From assembly GCA_024236055.1 (NCBI GenBank), contig JACKLF010000001.1, positions 124,001-188,000 of the forward strand: DNA of 64,000 nucleotides. The letters are read 5' to 3'. A program made the position numbers and the translations under genes. The DNA comes from Alphaproteobacteria bacterium. Its GTDB lineage: Bacteria; Pseudomonadota; Alphaproteobacteria; Micropepsales; Micropepsaceae. The stretch's first letter is position 1. Every line of letters starts with the position of its first letter. Below the pieces are notes generated by a model that saw only the letters and a list, made by a program, of their open reading frames with translations, did no database searches and had not been told where the DNA came from. Shown here piece after piece: positions 15,836 to 25,900 of the stretch.

Positions 15836-17046
15836 ACACCATTCCCAATTCCTTCCGCACCGGTCCCGATGCCGGCGGTCACTTCGGCGCCTATGGCGGC
15901 CGCTTCGTGGCCGAGACGCTGATGCCGCTGGTCCTGTCGCTGGAACAGGCCTATGAGGCCGCCAAGAAGGACCCGGCCTTTCATGCCGAGCTGAAGGATC
16001 TTCTGACCCATTATGCCGGCCGCGAGAGCCCGCTCTATTTCGCCGAGCGGCTGACCGCGCATCTGGGCGGGGCGAAAATCTATCTCAAGCGCGAGGACCT
16101 GAACCACACCGGCGCGCACAAGATCAACAACACGCTGGGCCAGATCCTGCTGGCGCGGCGCATGGGCAAGACCCGCATCATCGCCGAGACCGGCGCGGGC
16201 AGCCACGGCGTGGCCACGGCCACGGTGGCGGCGCGCTTCGGGCTTCCCTGCACCATCTATATGGGCGAAGTGGACATGGAGCGGCAGAAGCCGAACGTGT
16301 TCCGCATGCGGCTGCTGGGGGCGGAGGTGCGCGGCGTCTCCTCGGGCTCGCGCACCCTGAAGGACGCCACCAACGAGGCGCTGCGCGACTGGGTCGCCAA
16401 TGTCGAGGACACCTTCTACATCATCGGCTCGGTGGTCGGCCCGCATCCCTATCCGGCGATGGTGCGCGATTTCCAGACCGTGATCGGCAACGAGACCCGC
16501 GCCCAGATGCTGGAACGCGAGGGACGGCTGCCCGACCTGGTGACGGCCTGTGTCGGTGGCGGCTCCAACGCGATGGGCATGTTCTATCCCTTCCTGGACG
16601 ATCCGTCGGTCGAGATTCACGGCGTCGAGGCGGCGGGCGAGGGCGTGGACACGCCGCGCCATGCCGCGACCATTTCCAAGGGCACGCCGGGCGTGCTGCA
16701 TGGTGCGCGGTCCTATCTGCTGCAGGACAATGACGGGCAGATCATCGAGGCCCATTCGATTTCCGCCGGGCTGGACTATCCGGGCACCGGGCCCGAGCAT
16801 AGCTGGCTGAAGGATGCGGGCCGGGCCAAGTATTTCGCCGTCACCGACGCTGAGGCGCTGGACGCCTTCGTGCTGCTGTCCAAGCTGGAGGGCATCATCC
16901 CGGCGCTGGAATCGGCCCATGCGGTCGCCCATGTCATGAAGATCGCCCCGCAGATGAAGGCCGACCAGATCGTCGCCATCTGCCTGTCGGGCCGCGGCGA
17001 CAAGGACGTGTTCTCCGTCGCCGAAGCCCTTGGGGAAAAACTGTGA
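15832..17046 (+). CDS. trpB: Tryptophan synthase beta subunit
   Basis: A 404-residue PLP enzyme that condenses indole with serine. The PLP lysine is K97 in the motif GAHKINNTLGQ. GGGSNAMG is the phosphate-binding loop, and AETGAGSHGVATA the substrate loop. Length and motifs are normal. It overlaps trpF by four bases and ends 13 bases before the trpA start. Confidence 0.97.
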   Translation: MNTIPNSFRTGPDAGGHFGAYGGRFVAETLMPLVLSLEQAYEAAKKDPAFHAELKDLLTHYAGRESPLYFAERLTAHLGGAKIYLKREDLNHTGAHKINNTLGQILLARRMGKTRIIAETGAGSHGVATATVAARFGLPCTIYMGEVDMERQKPNVFRMRLLGAEVRGVSSGSRTLKDATNEALRDWVANVEDTFYIIGSVVGPHPYPAMVRDFQTVIGNETRAQMLEREGRLPDLVTACVGGGSNAMGMFYPFLDDPSVEIHGVEAAGEGVDTPRHAATISKGTPGVLHGARSYLLQDNDGQIIEAHSISAGLDYPGTGPEHSWLKDAGRAKYFAVTDAEALDAFVLLSKLEGIIPALESAHAVAHVMKIAPQMKADQIVAICLSGRGDKDVFSVAEALGEKL

Positions 17047-17059
17047 AGCGAGAGAAATT

Positions 17060-17890
17060 GTGAGCAGACTGGCTGATACCTTCGCGCGCCTGAAGAAGGA
17101 GGGCCGCGCCGCCTTCGTGCCCTTCATCACCGCAGGCGATCCCGACATGGAAACCAGCTTTTCCATTCTGTCGACCCTGCCGGAGGCGGGCGCCGATGTG
17201 ATCGAGCTGGGCATGCCGTTCAGCGATCCCATGGCCGACGGTCCGGCCGTGCAGGCCTCCTCCATGCGCGCGCTGAAGGCGGGCACCACCATGGTCAAGG
17301 TGCTGGAGATGGTCAGGAAGTTCCGCAAGTCGGACAGCACCACCCCGATCGTGCTGATGGGCTATTACAATCCCATCCATGCCTATGGCACCGCGCGCTT
17401 CGCCCGCGATGTCGCCGCGGCCGGTGTCGATGGCCTGATCGTGGTCGATCTGCCGGTGGAGGAGGACGAGGTGCTGCGCGTGCCGGCACGCGCCCAGGGC
17501 GTCGACCTGATCCGCTTCGTGACCCCCACCACCGACGAGGCGCGCCTGGCGCGCGTGCTCGATGGCGCGGGCGGCTATCTCTATTATGTTTCCGTCGCCG
17601 GGGTGACCGGCACCAAGTCCGCGCCCGAAGATCAGGTGCGCGCCGCCATGGCGCGGGTGCGCGCCGCCACCGATCTGCCCTGCACCGTGGGCTTCGGCAT
17701 CCGCACGCCCGCACAGGCCGCCAATATCGCCACCCTTGCGGATGGCGTTGTGGTGGGGTCAGCGATTGTCGGCAAAATCGCCGACAATCTGGACAATTCG
17801 CGCGACACGATCATCGCCGCGGTGCTGGAACTGGCCCGCGATCTGGCCGGTTCCACGCATGCCGCCCGTCATGCTAAGGTGGACGCATGA
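17060..17890 (+). CDS. trpA: Tryptophan synthase alpha subunit
   Basis: A 276-residue TIM barrel that cleaves indole-3-glycerol phosphate and channels indole to TrpB. FVPFITAGDPD, VIELGMPFSDPMADGPAVQ (catalytic Glu) and VDGLIVVDLPVEE (catalytic Asp) are all present. GTG 17060 is preferred because it is preceded by AGCGAGAG and gives the usual N terminus; a TTG at 17030 would lie inside trpB. The stop overlaps accD by four bases. Confidence 0.95.
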   Translation: MSRLADTFARLKKEGRAAFVPFITAGDPDMETSFSILSTLPEAGADVIELGMPFSDPMADGPAVQASSMRALKAGTTMVKVLEMVRKFRKSDSTTPIVLMGYYNPIHAYGTARFARDVAAAGVDGLIVVDLPVEEDEVLRVPARAQGVDLIRFVTPTTDEARLARVLDGAGGYLYYVSVAGVTGTKSAPEDQVRAAMARVRAATDLPCTVGFGIRTPAQAANIATLADGVVVGSAIVGKIADNLDNSRDTIIAAVLELARDLAGSTHAARHAKVDA

Positions 17891-18813
17891 ACTGGATCAC
17901 CAATTATGTGCGGCCCCGCATAAAGGGGCTGATGGGCAAGGACCGCAGCAGCGACACGCCCGACAATCTGTGGAAGAAGTGCCCGTCCTGCGGCGACATG
18001 ATCTTCCATCGCGACCTGTTGTCGAACCTGCATGTCTGCCCGGCCTGCGGCCATCACCTGCGCATCGGCCCGGCCGAGCGTTTCGCCTATACCTTCGACG
18101 CGGGCAGCTTCAGCGAACTGACGCCGCCGACGGTGCCGGCCGATCCGTTGAATTTCCGCGGCGAAAAGAAATATGCCGACGAGATCAAGGCAGCGCGCAC
18201 CAAGACGGGGCGCCCCGAAGCCTTCACCGCCGCGCGCGGCACCATCGACGGTCTGAACGTGATGATCGGCGTGCAGCCCTTCGACTATCTGGGCGGCAGC
18301 CTGGGCCTGGGCGTGGGCGAGGCGCTTGTGGAATCCATCCAGGCCGCGATCACCGAGAAGCGGCCCTATATCCTGTTCGTCTCCTCCGGCGGCGCGCGCA
18401 TGCAGGAAGGCATCCTGTCGCTGATGCAGATGCCGCGCGCCACCATCCTGGTCGACATGCTGCGCGAGGCGGGCCTGCCCTATATCGTGGTGCTGACCGA
18501 CCCGACATTCGGCGGCGTCTCGGCCAGCTATGCCATGCTGGGCGATGTGCAGATCGCCGAACCGGGCGCGCAGATCGGCTTTACCGGCGCGCGGGTGATC
18601 GCGCAGACCATTCGCGAGAAGCTGCCCGAGGGCTTCCAGCGCGCCGAATACCTGCTGGATCACGGCATGCTGGACATGGTCACCCCGCGCAAGGAGATGC
18701 GCGCGACGCTCTCGCAGGTGCTGCACATCCTGACCAAACAGGCAAAGCCCAAGCCCCGCAGCCCCGCACCGCCGCCCAAAAAGAACGGCAATGGCGGCGT
18801 GAACGCGGCCTGA
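17887..18813 (+). CDS. accD: Acetyl-CoA carboxylase carboxyltransferase subunit beta
   Basis: A 308-residue subunit that, with AccA, transfers the carboxyl group from biotin to acetyl-CoA for fatty acid synthesis. The N-terminal zinc ribbon is visible as KKCPSCGDMI and HVCPACGHH (two CxxC pairs). The crotonase-like core includes SSGGARMQEGILSLMQM and DPTFGGVSASYAMLGD, with the oxyanion Gly pairs. The last 25 residues are a Pro/Lys-rich tail. It is translationally coupled to trpA, and folC follows at ten bases. Confidence 0.96.
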   Translation: MNWITNYVRPRIKGLMGKDRSSDTPDNLWKKCPSCGDMIFHRDLLSNLHVCPACGHHLRIGPAERFAYTFDAGSFSELTPPTVPADPLNFRGEKKYADEIKAARTKTGRPEAFTAARGTIDGLNVMIGVQPFDYLGGSLGLGVGEALVESIQAAITEKRPYILFVSSGGARMQEGILSLMQMPRATILVDMLREAGLPYIVVLTDPTFGGVSASYAMLGDVQIAEPGAQIGFTGARVIAQTIREKLPEGFQRAEYLLDHGMLDMVTPRKEMRATLSQVLHILTKQAKPKPRSPAPPPKKNGNGGVNAA

Positions 18814-18823
18814 TCCTTTCGCC

Positions 18824-20167
18824 ATGATCCCCAAACTCGCCGACGGCCAGCACAGTGACGTGATCCTGGCGCGGCTGTTGGCGCTGCATCCCAAGAAGAT
18901 AGACCTGAAGCTGGACCGCATCCAGCGCCTGCTGGCCGACCTTGGCGATCCGCAAAAGCGTCTGCCGCCGGTGATCCATGTGGCGGGCACCAACGGCAAG
19001 GGCAGCCTGTGCGCCTTTGCCCGCGCCATGCTGGAAGCCGATGGGTTTCGCGTGCATGTCCACACCTCGCCGCATCTGGTGCATTTCCACGAGCGCATCC
19101 GCATCGCCGGGCAGCTGATCGGCGAGGAAGAGCTGGCCTCGCTGCTGGAGGAGGTGGAGCGCGTCAATGACGGCCGCCCCATCACCTTCTTCGAGATCAC
19201 CGGCGCGGCGATGTTCCTGGCCTTTTCGCGCCACCCTGCCGATGCGGTGGTGCTGGAGGTGGGGCTGGGCGGGCGTTTCGACGCCACAAATGTCGTGCCG
19301 CCCCCGGCCATGACGGTGATCCAGCCGGTGGGGCTGGACCATCTGGAATTCCTGGGGCCCGACCTGGCGACGATCGCGTTGGAAAAGGCAGGCATCATCA
19401 AGCCGGGCGCGCCGCTGGTGGTGGGACCGCAGGCCGAGATCGCGCGCGATGTCATCCTGTCCCAGGCCGACCGCATGGGCGTGCCGGTGCATGTCTTCGG
19501 ACAGGATTTCACCGCCCGCCAGGAACATGGCCGCATGGTCTATGAGGACGAGACGGGGCTGCTGGACCTGCCGCTGCCGCGCCTTGTGGGCCGCCACCAG
19601 ATCGAGACTGCGGGCACCGCCATCGCCGCGCTGCGCCATGCGCGCTGGCGCGGGGCCTCGCCCGGCTGGGGCAGCGATGCGGGCGTGGAGCGCGGATTGC
19701 AGACGGTGGAATGGCCGGGGCGCCTGCAACGGCTGACGCGTGGGCCGCTGATCGATTGCGCGCCTGAGGAATCGGAAATCTGGCTGGATGGCGGGCACAA
19801 TCCGCATGGCGCCCAGGCGCTGGCCGGCGCCATCGCCGACCTGGAAGAGCGCGGCGAGCGCCCGCTCTACATGATCTGCGCCATGCTCGCGAACAAGGAT
19901 GCGGCGGGCTATCTCAGCGCCTGGCGCGGGCTGGTGCGGCGGGTGGCGACGGTCGCCATTCCGGGCGAGGAAAACAGCATGGGCGCGGGCGCGCTGTATG
20001 ACGCCGCCAAGGCAGTGGGGCTTGAAGCCGCCCCCGCCGAGGACCTTGAGGACGCCATGCTGCAGGTCGCGGCCTGGTCGCGCATCGACGGCGACAGTGT
20101 GCCGCCGCGCATCCTGGTTTGCGGCTCGCTGTACCTGGCGGGGCGCGTACTGGCCGAGAACAGCTAA
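18824..20167 (+). CDS. folC: Folylpolyglutamate synthase / dihydrofolate synthase
   Basis: A 447-residue Mur-ligase-like enzyme that adds glutamate to dihydropteroate and folates. The ATP loop is VAGTNGKGSLCAF (about residue 60). HTSPHLVHFHERIRI and EVGLGGRFDATNVV are the family's folate and metal motifs. DGGHNPHGAQAL marks the start of the C-terminal domain. It is the last gene of the pyrF-trp-accD-folC run and converges on the M28 peptidase gene, nine bases away. Confidence 0.95.
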   Translation: MIPKLADGQHSDVILARLLALHPKKIDLKLDRIQRLLADLGDPQKRLPPVIHVAGTNGKGSLCAFARAMLEADGFRVHVHTSPHLVHFHERIRIAGQLIGEEELASLLEEVERVNDGRPITFFEITGAAMFLAFSRHPADAVVLEVGLGGRFDATNVVPPPAMTVIQPVGLDHLEFLGPDLATIALEKAGIIKPGAPLVVGPQAEIARDVILSQADRMGVPVHVFGQDFTARQEHGRMVYEDETGLLDLPLPRLVGRHQIETAGTAIAALRHARWRGASPGWGSDAGVERGLQTVEWPGRLQRLTRGPLIDCAPEESEIWLDGGHNPHGAQALAGAIADLEERGERPLYMICAMLANKDAAGYLSAWRGLVRRVATVAIPGEENSMGAGALYDAAKAVGLEAAPAEDLEDAMLQVAAWSRIDGDSVPPRILVCGSLYLAGRVLAENS

Positions 20168-20176
20168 CCGTTCCGC

Positions 20177-22435
20177 TCAGCCGTTCAGCAGGGCCACCGC
20201 CTGGTCCAGCCGCGCGCTATAGGCGTTCAGCGCCCCGGCAGTGATGCCGATATAGCGGACGGCGTCGTCGAAACGGTCTTCCTCGATCGCCTCGCGCACG
20301 CCGGGCAGTGTCTTGGCGCCATAACCGGTGAAGCGGCCCGGCGCGGTGATCACATTCTTGTACCAGTCGCGGAAGGGCAGGCCCTGATCCACCAGCAGGG
20401 TCTGGCCGATGGACTGCAACAGCGCCAGGAGCTGCCTGCGCTTGCCCGCATCCAGCGCCGCGCCATGGGCCGCCACCGCCGTGTCATAGGCCGCCGCGCT
20501 GGCCTGAAGCCGCACCAGGGCCGTGTCCAGCGGCGCGAAATCGAAATCCGGCACCGTCTTCAATTCTTCGGGATCGGCATGCGACTTGGTGGGATCGGCC
20601 GCCAGCGCGAAGACGCCCGCTTTCAGCAGCACCGCGCGTTCCGTGGCGGCCTTGCGCCGGTCGTCCGCCAGCTTCTTGACCTCTTTCAGATATTCGCCCA
20701 CCGCCGCGGCAAAGGTATCGGGCGTGTTCAGCGGCAGGTCGGCATCGGCGGCGCCGATCACCAGCCGGCCCGCGGTCTGGGCCAGAACCTTGCCATAGAC
20801 CAGACCCGGATCGACGAAGCGGGTGTGATGCTCCCAGGTGTCGTAGCGCGAGTGATAGACGCCGCCCGACGTGCCTTCGCCGCCATAGCCGATGTCCAGC
20901 GTGGCGATGCCCAGATGCTGCAGAAAGCCCGAATAGTCCGAGCCCGAACCCAGGGGATCGATGGGCAGGTCCTTGGCCGGATCGGCGGCGTCCTTTGCCT
21001 GGGCCTTGATGGCCTCGCGCGCGCCGGGGCCGGCGGCTTCCACGCGGATGGCGGCGCGCGCGCGCGCGCCGACCGAGACCTTGGTTTGCGGATCGGGAAT
21101 GGCGTCGGCGACCTGGCTGGCGAAATGGCGCAGATCCTCGCTGCCGCCCACGCCCAGGAAGCCGCGCGAATTGCCGTCGCTGTTCAGGTACAGCACCGCC
21201 TTTTTCTGAAGCTCGGCGGCATGGGCTTCCACCCATTCGGTGGAGCCCAGCAGGGCGGGCTCCTCGGCGTCCCAGCTTGCATAGACGATGGTGCGCTTGG
21301 GCCGCCAGCCGGATTTGACCAGCGCGCCCAGTGCACGCGCCTCGTCCATCTGCGCCACCTGGCCCGACAGGGGATCGGAGGCGCCGAACACCCAGCCGTC
21401 GAAGTGATTGCCGCGAATGACCCACTGGTCGGGATATTGCGCGCCCTTCAGCATGGCGATCACGTCATAGGCGGGCTTGAGGCTCCATTCGGACTGCACC
21501 ATCAGATGCACGGCGCGGTTGCCCGGCCCGGCGCGATAGGTGATGGGCAGGCCGCCGCGCCAGGCGGACGGCACCGGCTGGCCGGTCAGGGTCTTCAGGA
21601 AAACGGTGGCGTCGGCATAGGAGATCGGCAGGGTGGGGATTTTCAGGATGGCGGGCGAGGTTTCGCGCGTCAGCCGCTTGGCATTCTTGGTTGCGGCGAT
21701 GCCCGGCGTCAGCGGATCGCCGGGGAACAGCGTCATGTCGGTCACCGATCCGCGCTGGATGCCGCCCGGCGGGCGCATCGGCCCGTTGGGATAGACGCCG
21801 TTCACCGCATAACCATCATCGGCGGGGTCCGAATAGATCAGGCAGCCGACCGCGCCATGTTCCTGGGCCAGTTTCGGTTTCAGCCCGCGCCAGCCCTTGC
21901 CATAACGCACGATGACGATCTTGCCCTTCACATCGACGCCCATCTCGGCCAGGCGCTTGTAATCGTCGGGCATGCCGTAATTGACATAGATCAGCGGGGC
22001 GGTGACGTCGCCGTCGCCCTGATAGGCGACATAGGCGGGCAGGGCATAGTCCTTGGCCGTCGCGCTGGTGTCGCCGGGAATGGGCGGTTCCTGCAGCGTG
22101 GCGGTGAAGGCGGGGGCGTCATCCGTCGCCGCCATCTCCAGCATCTCGGCGACCGGCGTGGGATAGAGAACCTGGAAGGTTTCGATATGGGCGTCCCAGC
22201 CCCATTCCTTGTAGCGGGCCAGCAGCCATTCGGCATTGGCCTTGTCGTGCGGGCTGCCGACCTGGTTGGGCTCGGACGCCATCAGCTTCATCCAGGCCGA
22301 CTGGTCGGCGGCGCTCAGGTGGGAGTCGAACTGCGCCGCAAGCGATGTGCCTGGGGATGTCTGCGCGATGGCGGCCAGGACGGAGGGCAGCAGGAAGGCG
22401 GCGGCAAGGCCGCTTCGGCGAAAGGTTGAACGCAT
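20177..22435 (-). CDS. Secreted M28-family metallopeptidase, glutamate carboxypeptidase II-like
   Basis: A 752-residue exported zinc peptidase. A signal peptide ends near residue 30, and a PA domain lies around residues 130-290 (GKIVIVRYGKGWRGLKPKLAQEHGA). The catalytic M28 domain follows: GNHFDGWVFGASDPLSG (His and Asp zinc ligands), WDAEEPALLGSTEWVE (catalytic Glu and zinc Glu), LNSDGNSRG (Asp), and GGVYHSRYDTWEHH (His). The last ~120 residues form a transferrin-receptor-like dimerisation domain. This organisation matches human GCPII-type carboxypeptidases. The physiological peptide substrate is unknown. Confidence 0.9.
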   Translation of the reverse strand: MRSTFRRSGLAAAFLLPSVLAAIAQTSPGTSLAAQFDSHLSAADQSAWMKLMASEPNQVGSPHDKANAEWLLARYKEWGWDAHIETFQVLYPTPVAEMLEMAATDDAPAFTATLQEPPIPGDTSATAKDYALPAYVAYQGDGDVTAPLIYVNYGMPDDYKRLAEMGVDVKGKIVIVRYGKGWRGLKPKLAQEHGAVGCLIYSDPADDGYAVNGVYPNGPMRPPGGIQRGSVTDMTLFPGDPLTPGIAATKNAKRLTRETSPAILKIPTLPISYADATVFLKTLTGQPVPSAWRGGLPITYRAGPGNRAVHLMVQSEWSLKPAYDVIAMLKGAQYPDQWVIRGNHFDGWVFGASDPLSGQVAQMDEARALGALVKSGWRPKRTIVYASWDAEEPALLGSTEWVEAHAAELQKKAVLYLNSDGNSRGFLGVGGSEDLRHFASQVADAIPDPQTKVSVGARARAAIRVEAAGPGAREAIKAQAKDAADPAKDLPIDPLGSGSDYSGFLQHLGIATLDIGYGGEGTSGGVYHSRYDTWEHHTRFVDPGLVYGKVLAQTAGRLVIGAADADLPLNTPDTFAAAVGEYLKEVKKLADDRRKAATERAVLLKAGVFALAADPTKSHADPEELKTVPDFDFAPLDTALVRLQASAAAYDTAVAAHGAALDAGKRRQLLALLQSIGQTLLVDQGLPFRDWYKNVITAPGRFTGYGAKTLPGVREAIEEDRFDDAVRYIGITAGALNAYSARLDQAVALLNG

Positions 22436-22448
22436 GACAAGCCCCTAT

Positions 22449-22480
22449 AGCGAAACGATGGCCCTCTCAGGGGCCATCGT
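22449..22480 (-). terminator. Hairpin between trxA and the M28 gene, weak terminator
   Basis: A perfect 10-bp stem (22455-22464 with 22471-22480) and 6-base loop are followed on the minus strand only by TTTCGC. It lies 55 bases past trxA and may end the tsaE-trxA operon inefficiently. Confidence 0.45.
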
Positions 22481-22534
22481 ATCGGGGGCATCAATGTGTG
22501 CAAGTGCGAATTGGGCGCGTTGTACGCCCCGGGT

Positions 22535-22852
22535 TCAGATCGAGCTTTCGATCCATTCCTTGATCTTCGACTTGGGCAGGGCGCCCACCTTGGTGGCCGC
22601 GACCTGGCCGTCCTGGAAGATCATCATGGTGGGAATGCCGCGCACGCCATACTTGGTCGGCACATGGGGATTTTCGTCGATATTGATCTTGGCGATGGTC
22701 AGCTTTTCGCCCAGTTCCTCGGACAGCTCATCCAGCGCCGGGGCGATCATCCGGCAGGGACCGCACCATTCCGCCCAGAAATCGACCAGCACGGGCTTCT
22801 TCGCATCCAGCACATCGCCCTGGAAGGAGGCGTCGGTCACTTTGATGGGCAT
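22535..22852 (-). CDS. trxA: Thioredoxin
   Basis: A 105-residue cytoplasmic thioredoxin with the active site WCGPC in VDFWAEWCGPCRMIAP, the conserved cis-Pro in RGIPTMMIF, and the GALPKSKIKEWI C-terminal helix. It supplies electrons to reductases such as ribonucleotide reductase, and plausibly to ArsC of this window (inference). It lies 51 bases after addA in the alphaproteobacterial addA-trxA order. Confidence 0.96.
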   Translation of the reverse strand: MPIKVTDASFQGDVLDAKKPVLVDFWAEWCGPCRMIAPALDELSEELGEKLTIAKINIDENPHVPTKYGVRGIPTMMIFQDGQVAATKVGALPKSKIKEWIESSI

Positions 22853-22903
22853 GGAACTATCCTCAATGTCGCTGCCTCTATCTAGGAAGGGGGCCTGCGG
22901 GGG

Positions 22904-25900
22904 TCAAGGTGCCCCGGCCAGCCGCGCGGCAAGGCCCGCAATCCGGGCATCCAGCAGCGCCGGGGGCAGGGTCAAAAGGCGCGGGCCGTCGGTGAAAACC
23001 AGTCCGCAGTCGATTCGCCGCCCCGGGAAAATCGCCTGGGCCGCCGCCCGGTAGAGCGCCATCTGGTCGAGGTAGAGCGGCGCCACCGCATCCGCGCTGG
23101 CCGGAACCGGCCGGTTTGTCTTGAAGTCCACGATCAGAACGCGGTCATCCATCACCGCCAGCCGATCGATGCGCCCGGTGATCGGCGCCTTCAGGCCCAG
23201 GTCGGGGCGGCTGGCATGGATGGCGGCCTCCGCCCGGCTGTGCGGTCCGAAGACCTCGGCGAAATCGGGGTGGTCCAGCACCGCAAGCGTCTCGGCCACC
23301 AGTTCTTCGCCAGCCGCGCCGGCAAAGCCCCGGGCGGCGGCATAGTTCAGGGCGCGGTGCGCCCGCGCTTCGCGCGAAATGTCGGGCAAGCGCGCCAGCA
23401 GGTCATGCACCACGACGCCGCGCGCAAACCGCGCCCCGCCCAGCGGCGAGGTGGCGGGCGGCTGGCCCGATCCGGTTTCGTTGTCCCCGATCTCCGACGG
23501 GCGGATGGGATTGGGTGTGGCCGGTTCCGGCGGCGCGGCAGTCGCGGCCCAGCCGGGCAGGGCCGCCGCGTTCGGGGCGTGTTCGGGCGTGGCCATCGCC
23601 CCTGTTTCATGTGTCAGCGTGCCGATGGCGTGGAATTGGCTGTCGCCTTCCGTGACCGGGACGCCCATGCCCTCGGCGGCCTGGCGCATCCAGCCATACC
23701 AGCTGTCCTCGATCGCGCCGCGCTTGCCGGTGAAGCCGCAGATGAACAGCCGGTCGCGCGCGCGGGTCAGCGCCACATAGAGAAGTCGGCGATGCTCGTT
23801 CAGGGTCTCATCGTCCGCGGCGGCCTTGGCGTCCGCCACGATCTGCGGCGCGTCCTGTTTGGGCAGCGGAAACACCGGCACGCCATTGGCGTGCAGCAGG
23901 CCCTCATGCTGACGCAGCCCGCCGGGCCGCGAGGTCGTGTCGGGCAGGATCACGATGTCCGCCTCCAGCCCCTTGGCGCCGTGCACGGTCATCACCCGCA
24001 CTTCGTCGCGGCCGCGTTCCATGTCGCGCTTGATCTCGGTGCCGCCGCGCTCCACCCAGTCCAGGAAGCCTTCCAGCGACGGACTGAAGCCGCGCTCATA
24101 GGTCAGCGTCAGGCTGAGGAATTCGTCGATCGCATCGGCGCTTTCCGGCCCCAGCCGCGCCAGAAGTTTTTCGCGTGCTCCCAGCCCCGACAGAAGATGG
24201 GCATAGAATTCAAAGGGCGGGGCATAGTCGGCCCGCTCCAGCATCGCGGCCAGCAGGTCGTGCGCCGCTGGAAAATCATTGCGCCGCGCCACCAGCGCCC
24301 GCCACAAATCGCTCTTGCGGTCATGCGCCAGGCTGAACAGGTCTTCCTCGCTCAGCCCGCACAAGGGCGAGCGCAGCAGCGCCGCCAGCGTCAGATCGTC
24401 TTCCCGCTGCAGCACGAAGCGGCCCAGCGCGATCAGGTCCATCGCCGCGATCTGCTGGGACAGGCGCACCCGGTCCGCACCCGCCACCGGCACGCCGCGC
24501 AGCTTGAGCTGGCGGATCACCTCGCCGCCGAAGGGCTCGCGCCGCGGCATCAGGATCATGATGTCGCCGGGGCGTATGGGATTGTCATGGCCGGGCAGGC
24601 GCGCGCCGCTGTTCAGCCAGCCGGCAATGCGCTCGGCCACCTGCACCGCCAGCCGCGCCACGGGGCTTGCCGCCTGCACCGCATCGACCGGGGCCCAGGG
24701 ATCGACCTCTTCGCTGTCGTCCGGCGACAGCGGCGGCCAGAATTCGATGCCGCCCTTGTCTTCTGCACGATGGGCGATGTGCTGGATCGCCGTGCCGCTG
24801 GATGTCAGGGCCGCGCGGGCCGCCTCGCTTTCGAACACCCTGTCGACAAAGGACAGAATGTCGGGCGTGGAGCGGCGCGAGGTTTCCAGCGGCTGGTTGA
24901 CCAGCTTTCCCAGCGAAATCTCGGTGAAATGCCGGCGGTTGATTTCGAACTGGGCCGGGTCGGCGCCCTGGAAGGAGAAAATCGACTGTTTCTCGTCACC
25001 CACCGCGAAGATGGTGCGCGGGCCGCGTTCGGATTCCCCGGCGAAGAATTCCTCGGTCAGGCTGCGCACGATGTCCCATTGTTCGGGGCTGGTATCCTGC
25101 GCCTCGTCGATCAACACATGGTCGATGCCGCCGTCCAGCTTGTAGAGCACCCAGGCCGCCGCACCCGCGCGGCGCAGCAGCTTCTGGGTCTCGATCACCA
25201 GGTCGTCATAGTCCAGCACGCCGCGCAGCCGCTTGGCGGCGCGGAAATGGCGGCGTACTGCATCGACGACGCCAAGCGCCGCATGCGCCAGTTCGGCGGC
25301 GCGCGCGTTTCTGCGCTTCTCGGCGGTGTCGCAATAGCGGGCCTGAAGATCGTTCAGCCAGTCCGACAGATCAGGGCGGGCCTTTGCCAGCTTGGCGGTG
25401 GCCAGACTCTTGCGCGGCTCCCCCGCCGATGTCAGCAGCAGGTCGCCCAGCGCGGCAAAGCCGCCACCATCGCCCAGCCGCGCCAGCACTGTTTCAAGCC
25501 GCACCGCCGCCTTCAGGTCGTTGGTGCTGCCGGTGGAAAGCCAGGCGTGGATTTCGCGCAGTGTTTCGATGTCGCGCGCGACGCCGGCGCAGAAATCATC
25601 GGCGATGGACTGCATGGTTTCGCCATCGGCCAGGCCGTGGCCCTTGCGGACGGCAGCGCCGATGTCGCGGTTGGCGGCGAAGAAGCGTTCCAGCCTGCGC
25701 CGGTCGCCGCCCAGCGCCGCATCCAGGATTCCGGTCAGCCGGCCTTCGCCGGTTTCGCGCACGATCAGCGCGATGGCGGCAGCCAGCATGGGATCGCGGC
25801 CTGTGCCCGCACGCTCCAGGATATGCTGGCGCGCCTGACCGATCAGCGCGCCTGCCGAGGCTTCGTCCAGCACGTCGAAGCCGGGGGGCACGCCCGCTTC